A DNA stretch of 64,000 nucleotides from Ophthalmolycus amberensis (GCA_024529925.1 JAFEUB010000770.1:885001-949000), one strand, 5' to 3'. Numbered from the stretch's first letter, positions 24,606 to 36,842 are shown. Notes: generated by a model not told the origin, from the sequence alone. Numbers and translations: made by a program.

Positions 24606-25126
24606 TGTTTGTTTTGACAAATGTAGCTCATGCGCAAGTTCAGTCAGGAAGACATTCACTTGTGATCGCTGTCTCTCCTCTCCTTGTAATTACTCTATCA
24701 GCTGAGTGGGGGCGTGCACGGTTAAGCAACCAACCAGATTCGGCACACAGTTTCCTTAAGCCAATCAGCTCGTTGCTGTCAAACTTTAAAGTGTTCTCCT
24801 CTCTGCTGCTGTCAGTTGTCATTTCAGCGTTAAGCAGATGCGACCCGCCTCCACCCCAGTCGCCTCCAGTCAGCAGCACAGTCAGGCTCCTGATTCATCA
24901 TCAGATGGCAACAACTCCTTTTCACCACCACCACCAGTGTCTGGACTCCAGGGGGGATTAGGCCTATTGGACCTCTGTATCCCTACCCTCGGGGAGAGTA
25001 CTTCCAGATGGAGTCCAATCGCCAAAGACTTTGCACTTTGCATATTTGAAGCTTGTTAATAAAGCATTGTTCAATTATAAAACCAAGTCTCTCCTGATTG
25101 AAATGATCAATTATCCTTCAGTAACA
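24606..25126 (+). mobile_element. candidate solo LTR
   Basis: The 521-bp segment begins TGTTTG and ends GTAACA. It contains a CCAAT box (CCAATCAG near 24762), a TTTAAA motif about 20 bp further on, and an AATAAA polyadenylation signal near 25060, the order expected for U3-R-U5. No flanking direct duplication was found with these ends, so the limits and the class are uncertain. It could also be another promoter-bearing repeat. Confidence 0.38.
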
Positions 25127-25610
25127 AGAAAGGAAATATTTTTTCATGGTCAGCCTCCCAAATCACAGGGTGCCTTATGCTGCAGTTGCAGTAAAAGAAT
25201 AGTTTAAGATTGACATTTCACACACTTTACTGTTAAAACATATTAAAATACATGACTGCAGTTTATTTAATATTCATTTACCAATAAATTCAGTTCAGTT
25301 CAAATACATCAATTCACTTTAATAACTAGTACATCTGTTGCATCAATACAATTCAAATGAAGTGCGTACAATTTAGTTCAGCTCAATTAAATTACATTAA
25401 ACAGATCGATAACATCTATTCAAAAAATTATATTCAATTCAGTAACTAGATCTGTGACATCAACTATTACATTGTACATCTTGGGCAACTGCATTAAAAA
25501 TCCAAAAAATAAAATGGAACTAATTCAGTAAAATCATTACAAATAATAACAGACATAACAACTCAATAATCCTTTTTAAAGTGCACCGTGTTGGGAACGC
25601 TGAGCTGAAA
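25127..25610. other. AT-rich intergenic stretch
   Basis: Sequence rich in ATTCAATTCA/AATTCAGTTC-like phrases (about 25270-25530), suggestive of degenerate tandem repetition but with no fixed unit. No gene seen. Confidence 0.5.
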
Positions 25611-25799
25611 CTACACATACTCGTAGTCATCCATGTCTTTGTCCGGGGGATATTCTGGTGCGGTGCACAGAATCTCAGGATCAGAGTCCTCGTCCTGGGC
25701 TGATGGGCTGATGTGGACCTTGATGTCATCTGGGGCTTGGGTCTCAGCAACTCTGCCATGCATCCTAGCCAGGCAAAGCACAACATGGTCATCACTGGT
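25611..25799 (-). CDS. unassigned exon-like ORF with acidic C-terminus (last exon or relic)
   Basis: After a good acceptor (CTTCTATGCTGACCTCAG), 62 codons stay open to a TAG. The C-terminal half is acidic and tyrosine-rich (SAQDEDSDPEILCTAPEY, DKDMDDYEYV). I do not recognise the family. The composition is unlike the chance ORFs around it, but no upstream exon was found on the minus strand and no AATAAA follows. It lies just outside the L2 element and could be the last exon of a lost gene or part of an unknown repeat. Confidence 0.35.
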   Translation of the reverse strand, partial: TSDDHVVLCLARMHGRVAETQAPDDIKVHISPSAQDEDSDPEILCTAPEYPPDKDMDDYEYV

Positions 25800-25863
25800 C
25801 TGAGGTCAGCATAGAAGACTTTTATTTCGGGATCAGCTTTGTGAAAAAAAGGCGGGGCCCTGT

Positions 25864-28702
25864 ATGCAGCTAGCCGTCTCAATTCCTGTCCTGCAAGTTT
25901 ATAGAAAAAGAAAGGTGAGGCTACGAAGAAACAATAGTAAACCTGCAAACTTATCAAACTTAGCATACATTCCTCGTCAGCCTGTTCAAATAAATTGGGC
26001 AAAGAAAGCGTTAACCACATTCAACTTAGCGTTATTAAATGTCAGGTCTCTGTCAGGAAAAACATTTTTAATCAATGATTTTATTGTTAGGCACAAACTG
26101 GACATTTTGTTTTTAACTGAAACTTGGTTAAATCAAGATAACAGTGCAGCTGTTCTTATTGAATCAACACCTCACAACTTCAGTTTCATGAGTGAAACAA
26201 GAGCGCATAAGAAAGGAGGTGGAGTTGCTATTTTATTTAATGATTCTCTTCAATGCAAGCAGATGTCCTTTGGTCATTTTAGTTATTTTGAATATGTGGC
26301 TCTGAATTCCACTCAAGCTTTATTCCTAAACATTTACAGACCGCCTAAATACTGTGCAACCTTCTTTGATGAGTTTACTGAACTGCTGTCTGTAATCTGT
26401 ATTGATTTTGACTGTGTTGTTATTGTTGGTGATTTTAATATCCATGTTGATAATCCCCAGGACAGAGAGTCTATAGAACTATGTGGTGTCCTTGATAACT
26501 ACCGGTATGATCTGACTCAGCATGTGACAGGACCCACCCACAACAGGGGGCACACTCTGGACCTAATCATCACCAAAGGTGTAAACATTTCCAAGGTTGC
26601 TGTGACTGATGTTGCACTCTCTGATCATTTCTGTGTTTTCTTTGAGAGTGCAATCTCCTTGCACACAAATGTCCAAACCAAGGTTGTGACAAAGCGTTAC
26701 ATCTCTGAAAACACCAGTGAACTATTTATTCAGAAGTTCTCCTCCACACCAGCCCTCTCTTGCCTCTCAGTCAATGAGCTTGTAGATGGCTTCAATTTTA
26801 AAGTTAAAAATATTATTGATGCCATTGCACCCACTAAAGTGAAGCTTGTCTCGGGTAAGCAAAGATCTCCTTGGAGAAATGCTACGCTGGTCAAAATAGA
26901 GAAATGAGAGTGTCGGAAAGCTGAGCGCAGGTGGCGAAAAACTAATCTCCAGGTTCACTGTGACATCTATAAAGAGAGACTTCGCAATTATAATTTGGAA
27001 CTTAGAAATGCAAGGCAGTCATTCTTCTCTGACATCATAACCAAATACAAGAACAATACACGCACCTTATTTGTTACCGTCGACAGGCTAACAAACCCTC
27101 CAGTGTCGGTAGCTGCTGAGCTCCAATCCACCTGGGCATGCAATCAATTTGCCTCCTTTTTTACTGACAAAATTCAGAAAATTAGACAAGCAGTCAGTGC
27201 CTCCACACCAACCACAGGATATGTGTTGTCCCGATCTCTGAACATCCATTCAAATATCATGACACAATTTCATTCAATCGACCGTAGAAGCAGAAGACAT
27301 TATACAACATCTGAAGTCATCCTCCTGCTGCTTGGATATTCTACCAACACACTTTTTCAAAAATATTTCAAACTGCATGACCACTGATCTTTTACAAATT
27401 GTAAACACATCCCTTCTCTCAGGTGTCTTCCCACAAGCCCTAAAAACTGCAGTTATTAAACCACTCCTAAAGAAGGCTAGTTTAGACTCCGCAACGATGA
27501 AAAATTATAGGCCAATATCAAACCTCCCATTTTTAAGTAAAATAATTGAAAAAGCGGTTTTCCAACAGCTGACCAACTTCTTGGCCGTAAATAACTGCTT
27601 TGATGTTTTCCAGTCAGGCTTTCGACAGCACCACAGTACTGAAAATGCTCTTGTTAAGGTTTTCAATGACATCCACTTAAACACAGACAATGGCAGAAGT
27701 TCAGTCTTAGTATTACTGGATCTCAGTGCTGCATTCGACACGGTCGACCATGCCATACTCCTAGAAAGACAAAAAATCTGGGTGGGACTCTCTGGCACAG
27801 CACTTAACTGGTTTGAATCCTACTTGAAGGACCGAGAATACTTTGTGTCTGTAGCTGATTACACATCAGAGCTGACTAAAATGACATGTGGTGTTCCCCA
27901 AGGTTCAATACTGGGGCCTCTTCTGTTCAACATCTACATGCTTCCACTTGCTCAGATTATGGAAAACAACAAAGTGTGTTATCATAATTATGCAGACGAC
28001 ACACAAATCGACATAACTATGTCACCAGGGGACTATAATCACATACAAGGGCTGGGTAACTGCATTGAACAAATCAACAACTGGATGTGCCAGAATTTTC
28101 TTCAATTAAACAAAGATAAAACAGAAGTAATTGTTTTTGGTACCAAGGACGAACAATTGAAAATCACCGCTCAGCTTCAATCACTGATGTTAAAACCCAC
28201 AAACCAAGCCAGAAATCTAGGTGTAGTTATGGATTCAGACCTCAACCTGAACAGCCATATCAAGACAATTACAAAATCAGCCTACTATCACCTGAAGAAT
28301 ATATCAAGGATTAGAGGACTTATGTCTCAACAGGATTTGGAAAAACTTGTCCATGCATTTATCTTCAGCAGACTGGACTACTGTAACGGTGTGTTTACAG
28401 GTCTCTGTAAAAAGTCCGTCAGAAAGCTGCAGCTGATTCAGAACGCTGCAGCTCGAGTCCTCACTAAGACCAGGAGGGTGGATCACATCACCCCAGTTCT
28501 GATGTCTTTGCACTGGCTTCCTGTCCAACAAAGAATTGACTTTAAAATCCTGCAGTGTGCAGCATACTTCCTGCAAACACTGGTAAACCACTCACGCTTC
28601 CTAATGCCATGCTGCACAAGAAGCCACACGTTTAAGAACAAACTGGCTGCAAAATCTTCATTTATGAAAATAGATGGTAAAATTGTGGTGCATTTCTGAA
28701 CA
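25864..28702 (+). mobile_element. L2/Maui-clade LINE, near full-length ORF2, lightly damaged
   Basis: The first open block (25864-26907) holds an AP-type endonuclease: LALLNVRSLSGK, LFLTETWL, VVIVGDFNIHVD and SDHFCVFF. A TGA at 26905 interrupts it, then the same frame reopens to about 27387. A frameshift near 27.33 kb leads to a 455-codon block (to 28699) with the reverse transcriptase: MKNYRPISNLPFLSKIIEK, LLDLSAAFDTVDHAILL, GVPQGSILGPLLFNIYMLPL and the catalytic YADDTQ, then RLDYCNGVFTGL and HWLPVQQRIDFKI. The sequence after about 28555 does not look like L2, so the 3' end is lost. The motif set fits the L2 clade; no terminal duplication was found. Confidence 0.9.
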
Positions 28703-28739
28703 GAATCTGTCCAACTGCAGTTTTGTGAACACAAGTTTG

Positions 28740-28741
<2 letters not shown>

Positions 28742-28815
<74 letters not shown>
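28742..28815. repeat. (GT)n microsatellite
   Basis: 74 bases of pure GT just downstream of the L2 element. Confidence 0.97.
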
Positions 28816-28816
<1 letters not shown>

Positions 28817-31800
28817 GTGGCTTTCATCAGTTTCGGCAGTTTTTCTGTGGCCTTTCTGCCTCTCCTGTGTGCTTTCAGAATCAGTCAGACTTCCGGTCTT
28901 GGCTGATGCCTTCAATAGGAAGTCAACTGGGGGTCAGAAAAACAATTTGTCACCTGGAATATAACATCCAGTTTGTGTGTCTGGGGACGACCAGGTGTGA
29001 TTAATGACCCATTGTCAAGTCTGTCTGCTTATTATAGAATATTTGGGACACAATGGGGTGTTTCCTCAAAAGAACATTTTCTGGTACTGCGTGTTAAACT
29101 TAACTTTGTGTGTTGTCTGTGTGTGTGTTTGTGTGTTCATGTGAGCATCAACAATTTAAACTGAGGCATGAAACAGGTTGTTTAAAATCACATGGGGCAT
29201 CATTGGAGCTTTAAATACTCCCTAAAACTGCAGGTATCTTTTCTGTGACTACATTAGATGGTCAGTGGCACAGTATTAGGTTCTAAAAGAGGAAATACAG
29301 AAGATGTCAGTTGTCTGTGAAAGATGAAGTGACATTGTTGCTAGTCGGACCAGAAGCAGCTGATGGGGAAGTTGAGATTAGTGAATATGGTTTATGTGCA
29401 CACACGTGAACTGAGGAACAAAAGTAGCATCAACCACATTCTGTTCTTCTGTTTCGGTGAACAAATGTGAGTCGAGAATTTAGTGAAACATCAATATCAG
29501 TAAATCATTTGCACATTAAGTTTGAGATGTTCATAGCCGAGTGTAATATCAGGCTGGGAGCCTCCACTTGGCACACGTTTTTTATATTGTGCACTACCAG
29601 GTAAGATGTTATAATAAAGTAGCAGAGTCGCATAAATACAGTATGGCACTATCATGATGAGGGCGCTGCTGTTCCAGTGCAAACAGGTAAATCATTGCGT
29701 TTGCACATACAGTATCAGAGCTTGTTGGTGGGTGGAGGGACGGATGAAAGAAGATGAAACAAACTCTCATGGTGTGGTGCCTGAGAGGGGAATAAGTGGT
29801 CACATCCTCTTGGACAGGAAGTAACAAGCTTTATAGGGAATGTGGCACAACACCAGCCTGTAAATACCTTAGCAGTGAGATCGAGAGGGAAATATCTGTC
29901 TCCTCACAAAAACAACAGTAAAATCTCAGGCCAGAAAATTTAAATAATTAGTTAAAAAACACAAAAACATCCTTAGAGCTGAGGGGAACTGCAAAGTCAG
30001 GGGATCATTTTGTGTTGTTTGTTGTTGTCAATATAACGGACTCCTTTCACATTACACGTTGGCAGTTTATCCATTGTTGACATGAAATTATAAATTATAA
30101 CTTTATTAAATTGATGACTAAACATGCGTTAATTTATTAATTTATTCATCACTCTTAGATGTCAGCAATAAGCATTTGAGACAAAGAGAAAAGAGGCATA
30201 TTCAAACAATTAAGGTCCATTAAGGTCCTAACCAGAGGGCAAATGTGTTGTGAGAAATGATGCAGACCAAGTGTATCATCCATCCCTGTTTTGGCTGAAG
30301 CTGCATATCTTGAAAACATTTATTGATAAAAGCCTGAGGACCAAAAGTATGAGAGAAGATGCAGCAGTCTTTTGTTTCACAGCATGAGGTACAGATGCTT
30401 TGCAAATACTTCAGTTTATCTTCACAGTAAAGGCCTTCACACACTGGGGGCCATTATATTTTTTTCGACCTGTTTTGTTGTGAGAACTTTCACACAGCAT
30501 GCAAATATTGCACAGTGAAAAAATCAACATCCTTTTCACACCGCAAACCAACCAATAAAGATGTGCGGAACGGAGATTTTCCAAATGTATACTATTGGGT
30601 ACAACAACATGGAGGCTCCGCATTCCTGACCAAGATGTCAAACTTAATTATTTGTTTTAACCTTAACAAAGGCAGTACTTACCAGATCCACTCTTTCCGT
30701 TACCTTTCACAATAAAAGCCCTAGACATATATAGTTCAGTGTGTAACTGTTTACCAGACAGAACTTTACTCAGAGCATTTTGCTTCAAGGAAACTCAATA
30801 AAACGACTCACAGTAGAGCTTACGCTTTACAACAATTTACCTCAGACAGACTGCCAGACGCTGCTCTGGGTCAATAGGGTCAATGTACCGTAGTTCTAGC
30901 CTCGTCAACCTTATTGAAAAAGTGTCATTTAATCATCACACCCCTGAGTGTAAAGTCCTTAAAGACTGGATATTGCCAGTGTGTGTTTATCACAATGTGG
31001 AGAAACAAGTATGTACTCTACATACAATCACATTGAGGAGACTCTCCTCCCATTTGCAGACAATAATTCTGTCCTGGTTTAAGTGCCAAAGGTCCTGGTA
31101 CATGTGTGTGTGTCTTTGTCAGTCAGGAAATGTTACAAGTTGAAGGTGAGGTCACTGTCATTGTGTGCTTGGATGTCTGAGTATTATCACTGATCAACGT
31201 CCCCCTCCCATGATTAAGGGGTCATAAGTGGACTATTTTATTTTCAGGGTCCTCAGGCTGTGAGACTCCTAAATTAGGATATACCGGTATGTGTGTTTTT
31301 ATTAGCGAAATGGGACTACCAACTGCATTTGGTTGCCCAACCCTGTTGCACAATGACAATACATTAACCTTCTACCTTTGTAACCTGTACGATTTATTGT
31401 TCAGAATCTTGAGGTCAAATGTCACAGTACCCGCCACAAAAACATAAGATTGATAACGGTAGGTTAAAGTATGGCTGATAAATCAAAACATGGTCATGTT
31501 CTTTTCTCCAAATGAAAGATAAAGCACACTTTATGTCCACAGATCTTCAGATAGATGATTTATCAATACCTTGCCCCCCACCTTGTCTCAAAATACATTG
31601 CATGGCGATGCATGCTTTAGGATTTTCTTCTCTCCCACAAAACGTCATGGTAAAATCATCTCAGGGCTTTCTCTTAGTGTGTGTTTATCATCATAACAGA
31701 TGGGGATTATCTCAACCATCATTCAGCTAAAGCACATGTTGTGTGTTATTCCCCCATACCAATGGTGCCATATTTCACATTGGAAGACATAAAATAATCT

Positions 31801-33538
31801 CAGTCATCGTTGACTGAGATAACAGTATGAGAATTACACACATCCTTTATCTGCAAATAAATAGAGACAAATGAATTCAACTCACGACAGTTGAGAGCTG
31901 TATTTCTAACAACTCAGAATAGTGTGGTGAAACCAAGAGGGATCCTACTAACTAAAAGACACTCTAATAAGTCGGCTGTTCATTTTTTCAAGTTAATACA
32001 TTTAGTTTTTAGCATGTTTTTACAGTCACAGTGTAAAGACAATTATTTAGGGATCTTGCTAACTAGGCTAGCTAGATAGCACTATCTTTAGCTGTAACTT
32101 AGCATTGGCTATGCTAACTGTACCTGGCTCTGCCGGGTCTCGCTGTTCTCCATTTCAAACCCTTTGTCCAAATACTGTCACATGGCTCCAAAAAACACCA
32201 TCAGATTTCTGCCTCGGAAATTTTCTATTCAACTTCTATCTGTTGAGGTGTTGCTATAGGTCTGTGTGCAAAATGCCGGCTTAATGCATTGTTAATAACT
32301 GGTAATGCTAATAACAGTTAACCTGGCTGGAGCAAACCCTATTAAGTTTTGTGACTTGTTGTACTGGAAAGCATTCAACTCAGGTATTAATTTCCTGCTC
32401 TTTTTCCTCGATTTCCAAGGTAAAAGTAACGCACTGTTACATAAACGAGGTTGAAGCACATCAGCTTTACATCACTGAACCTATGAAAGCAAATACTATA
32501 TCTGACCCAGGTTTTACCGTAAAGGAACACCTGTCAATCTTTTAAGAAACAATAAAAAAAAAAAAGATGTCAACAATCAACAAATGGTTGATTCATTAAA
32601 TCGTCGACAGACAAAAATGTAATCAACCATTCATTTCTCTTTTAAGTCAAGTCAGAGGATTTGCTTAATTTCTCTGTTTTATATTTGTTTTCTCTGTTTT
32701 AAACGATCCTTTGACTGAGAAGAATTAATGCAAGTGTTGCATGCTTACACTTGAGCCTAAACTATCTTCAGAAAACTATATGTTGAATCTGACTCTAGGT
32801 TTCTAGTAAGAAAAAATGCAGCACTTTGTGTAAAACATCCACATCCAAAGCCGTTGAGATGCTCATTGGTGTAATTCAAGAACACTTGATGCATCTGCTG
32901 ATCTTGAAGAGGTGAAAACTGCTGAGGATTGTTTGGAAATGGTGTTTCAAAGGGGATGACAAATGACACAAGTGGGGGAAAAGGAAGAGGGTAATAGCAC
33001 CAGGTGAACTAGGAAAATAAGTATGAAAGATGAGCTGCAGAGTACAGGAGCTACCCAAGTGGGAGACAACCAAAGAAAGGAAGCAGAGATACAGTGATGA
33101 GAGAGGCGGTGGAGGGGGAATTATGAACGCTACGGGAGAGGAGATGAAAGAGGAGAGAGCGATGAGGGAGGAGAGAAAAGGAGAGATGGTGAGTGATGGA
33201 AAGACAGGAAGAGTGGAAGGGACGATGATGACAGAGAGAGGAGGGAAGGAAGGCAAAGGTGCTGACTGGCAGAAAGAGTGTGTATCTCTCTGCTCACATG
33301 CCTCGTCCATGAGGTAGATCTTTCATTTCAACACACACACACAAACACCACACATTTGGTGTATGTCATTTTTTATTTATGAAAGGAACACTTGTGTAGA
33401 GAGGTGTACTCAGTACAGAGTGCAGACTTCAGCACACTATAAAATGTGATTTTACTTGTTTGTTATTTTAGCATATTATTCTGTCAGTATGACAAAAGAT
33501 TATTGAAGTTGTCGTGATAACACGAAATTACTAGTTAG

Positions 33539-33539
<1 letters not shown>
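28816..33539. other. intergenic, 4.7 kb, no gene recognised
   Basis: Both strands contain only short ORFs without recognisable domains. A purine-rich stretch (33070-33250) yields a basic/acidic low-complexity ORF. The segment around 32080-32150 weakly resembles the GCTAAGCTA repeat family. Confidence 0.6.

Positions 33540-33631
<92 letters not shown>
33540..33631. repeat. (TA)n microsatellite, about 46 units
   Basis: 92 bases of uninterrupted TA, the longest perfect AT tract in the window and a potential cruciform or fragile site. Confidence 0.98.
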
Positions 33632-33633
<2 letters not shown>

Positions 33634-34470
33634 TGATGTATAAGTTTATATATGTAATGTATGAGCTATTATGCCATCGCAGGGACCAACATTAAGAGTC
33701 AGCACAAAGTTACAACGGGCCAGTGAAGTTAAATTACGTTACAATCAGTTACAAAACGTTACAACCTCGAAAAAGTAAAACAATAATTTAAATCATTTTC
33801 CAGACTTTGCATCGCGAGCGACGTTACTACGTCTGCTCCACTCGCCGAGGCGTCTGTCTTTCTACTTTAGCGGTGGCTGGTTTGAACTCGGACATGCAAG
33901 TGGCGGCTAACGTTAGCTATAGTGTTAGCCGCCTTTTTCTCAGGTGAACAAGCTAGTTTAGTCAAATACTGGCCTCCCGTGCTTCTCGGCTGGTCCAGGA
34001 GTAGCGCCCGATGTTTCTGCATCAAGCTTGCCGTCACTCGCATCTCTGTAGCATTTCTTTTGTTTTTTTGCATGTCATTCTGTTCATTCATTGTGTGTAA
34101 ACACGGTATTTCTGCACAGTTGCAGATAAAGATTAGTCTTGATAGATAAGACATTGCAATTGCTGTCTGGTTTTGATACATCTCTGCAAATATAGTTAAT
34201 TGTTAGATTTAAAAAAATACCACCATCCCATTCTATGGACTCCCAAAGTGATCAATATTAAATATAACATTATGAAATAAGTGAAATATATAGAATTAAC
34301 TACAAAATTGTGAGATGTTATAACAGATTGTTGAAACTCAACTCCCTATTATGGAATTTTATTTTTATGTTTGGTGGATTCAATTATATAATTAGTTTAG
34401 TTGTCATTCCATAAACTATCTATGGCACTTAAGTCAGGTGATAATAGGTGGTCATAATTGTGAAATGGTA
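33632..34470. other. intergenic, unclassified CpG-bearing segment
   Basis: The stretch 33700-34150 has more CpG than its surroundings (ATCGCGAGCGACGTTACTACG, CTCGCCGAGGCG, split over 33811-33855) and an open plus-strand frame of 75 codons with no recognised domain. It may be a repeat or an LTR-like promoter, but no ends were found. Confidence 0.35.
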
Positions 34471-34480
34471 ACCCAGTCTT

Positions 34481-34740
34481 AGTTCAAATATGGCCTGTGG
34501 TGTTGGATGTGAATGTCATGCTTGATCTTTCTGTGGCCCTCAACTGTCTCGTGGTCCATGACTTGGACCACTTCCCACACGATGCTGACTGGTTTTCCAG
34601 TCTCTTCTCTCGGGTCTTTGCCATTTCTCTGCTGTGGTGTTCCCCACAGCTTTTGCATTTTATGTCATACACATTCTTTAGGGTGAAAGACCAGAGATCT
34701 TATAGTGTTGAAAGGTTTATGGTAGGCACACCAGTGGTAA
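34481..34740 (-). pseudogene. possible Penelope-like element relic (GIY-YIG region)
   Basis: On the minus strand FNTIRSLVFHPK is followed, after a gap and frame change, by VYDIKCKSCGEH and AKTREKRLE. This order resembles the start of GIY-YIG endonuclease domains of Penelope-like retroelements (a PKD segment, then VYxIxCxxC, then a GETxRxLxxR motif). The glycine-glutamate core is altered, so it is a relic at best. The similarity was judged by eye. Confidence 0.33.
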
Positions 34741-35186
34741 GGGACATGTAAGGACCCCAGAGAAGAGACTAAATGAACCCAGGAAACCGACAAATGTCTG
34801 TGAACACCACACTAAAACTGGTCACTGTATGGAGTGGGAATAGATCAGAGGTTGTTGGAATTAGTTGAGTAGGTCAAGTGGAATTGTAAGCGAGTGACCA
34901 ACTGTGCTACTCTAGCTTATGCCTCATGCCAAAGAGCTCTGACATCGAGCCATGTCATTGCATTCAGTGCTATATTTCTTTTGAAAAGTCTGGCATGATT
35001 ACTTTATTCTGAAAAAACTCCCAAAAATAAGAACAGTGGTAAAGTCAACAGTATTCCTCTTTTATTTTATAAATGTATACGTATAATAACATAAATAAAT
35101 GTTGGAGACATTTAAGTCTTTGTCACCTAGAATAAATAGAAATTACAGAAAAGATTTATTTTATGAGCAAATTCTACTTTAAATAG

Positions 35187-35405
35187 GAGATTCAATCCAA
35201 GGCCACAGACAACGAGGAGGTATGGACTGGTAGGATGAAAGTTGGCATTGTGATGGTGAAAGAAGGAGAAGACATCATCGACGTGCCAGTGGTCCTTGAG
35301 GAAGCAGTCATCCTGTCTGACCTGAAGGACCTACCAAGCGCCATGGCCATGCTGATGGGTTTGCTTTTTATTTTATGTAGGAGGTTAAGAAATGTTGACT
35401 GTTAA
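35187..35405 (+). pseudogene. possible exon relic similar to fish SAMD3-like proteins
   Basis: After an AG acceptor-like site, 72 codons remain open, including EVWTGRMKVGIVMVKEG and DVPVVLEEAVILSDLKDL, then AMAMLMGLLFIL. The pattern resembles the C-terminal region of the large fish family annotated as sterile alpha motif domain-containing protein 3-like. It runs into TAA without the rest of that domain. No companion exon was found, so a relic or transposed fragment is likely. Confidence 0.35.
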
Positions 35406-35504
35406 CAAAATGTACACCAATAAACTGGTTGGATGTAAATTGGTTATGTTTCTCTCTTACTGCCATGTATTATAGGTTATTGTAGAACTTTTTGTTAAGT
35501 TCAA

Positions 35505-36568
35505 TACAGTTTTTCTCAATTGCTAAAACACTAAAACCCATTGGCTGAACAAAGTTCTCAGTTACCTGAACTCATTCAGCTAATTGTGCAGTCTGTTGTC
35601 AATACCTTAAACTATTTCACATGGTAAAACACAATTTGCAGATCTCACTTAGACTTTTCAGCAAAACTCTAAACACATTCTCAGTCTCAAAACACATTCT
35701 GCACTCTAATGCACATGTCATCCATACTGGTAAACACAAGTGGCAACAATCAAATAGAAATAGAGAACACATGTCATTGATTAAACACAATCACTCAAAA
35801 TTGATTTCACTTGTATCAAATGATGTGACACAACCAATATTAGCCAGTTTAGAGAGCAAACAGGTGTTTGAAGGTGGGAAGGAGAAAGTCTGAGAATGGA
35901 TAGAAGAAACAATGTGAGAGGACGAGGACGAGGACAAGTGCGTATGTGAGGTGGGCGACGAGGAGGAAGAGGAAGAGGAGGGCAAGAAAGAGGAAGAGGA
36001 AGACAAAGAGTGGAAATATCTGATGAAATTCGAGCAACAGTCATAGACCATGTTACTGGTTGCAGGTTCATATCAACAAAGAACAAGAATTACAGTATCA
36101 CAGAGACAAAGGACACGTTTGTGAGATGCAGGGTACAGTACTGTAAAAATAGGGGTACAAGGAGGAGGAAGAACAAAAGAAATTGCAAAGAGCAAAGCAC
36201 AGTAGTCATTTCTGATCAATTTTGAGCTACTGTACTAGAACATGTTTTCGTTCATCTGAAATTAGTTTTGAGATTAAAAATCGACTTCTCCCTGAGAACT
36301 ATATGTTTTGAACAATGTGCTTTCTATTTATTGGTGTATTGTTTACTGATGCTTGATAGTGTATATTATTTTGATCACTTTGTTTATGATTTGAGAGCAG
36401 TGTTTGATTTTGAGCACAGGTAAAACTGTTTTGAGGCGAAAGTTTCATTTTGCAAGAGGATCCAGAGGTTTTGTAAATAGTGCTTGAAGATGAGGTTTTG
36501 TGTTTACAGTTTTGAGAGAATGGGTGACCGTTTCAAGAAATGTGTCTTAGCAATCGAGAAAAACTGTA
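35505..36568 (+). mobile_element. Tc1/mariner-like element, internally deleted
   Basis: Inverted repeats of 22 bp (TACAGTTTTTCTCAATTGCTAA at 35505-35526; its inverse with one change at 36547-36568) bound 1,064 bp. The flanking TA dinucleotides fit the TA target of this superfamily. Internally there is an Arg/Gly-rich coding stretch (35897-36009, with a stop) leading into EISDEIRATVIDHVTGC, which resembles the N-terminal helix-turn-helix of ISRm11-like fish transposases. The catalytic DDE/D part is missing. Confidence 0.8.
36010..36225 (+). pseudogene. transposase N-terminal fragment (Tc1/mariner, ISRm11-like)
   Basis: This 71-codon ORF begins with the helix-turn-helix-like EISDEIRATVIDHV and then leaves the family pattern. 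It ends in a basic region (RRRKNKRNCKE). It is too short to be a transposase. Confidence 0.6.
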
Positions 36569-36589
36569 AATTGATACATTTACTTAAAA

Positions 36590-36842
36590 TGAACATACCT
36601 TTTTAATTCAGTTGAAATACATTTGCAAGTCCAAACAATTACCCTAAGCAGTTCAATCAATTAACAAATCCAAATTAACCGAACTAAGGCACAGGTTTAC
36701 ACACCAAGGGATATTTAATCAAGATGACATTTGGTGAAGTTCAAAGAACAAATTCTATTAGTTCACTGAACTTAGAATTTTCAGGAAGCCCTTTAACTCA
36801 TATTTTTAAGTTGAAACAACATGTTATATTTTACAGTGCAGG
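36590..36842. mobile_element. MITE-like fragment (one end)
   Basis: The right end, TTGAAACAACATGTTATATT followed by TTACAGTGCA, is the inverse of a fish MITE terminus that begins CACTGTAAAA and continues with GTTGTTTCAACTTAAAAA. The matching left end was not found; the neighbouring Tc1-like element may have disrupted it. Confidence 0.4.
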
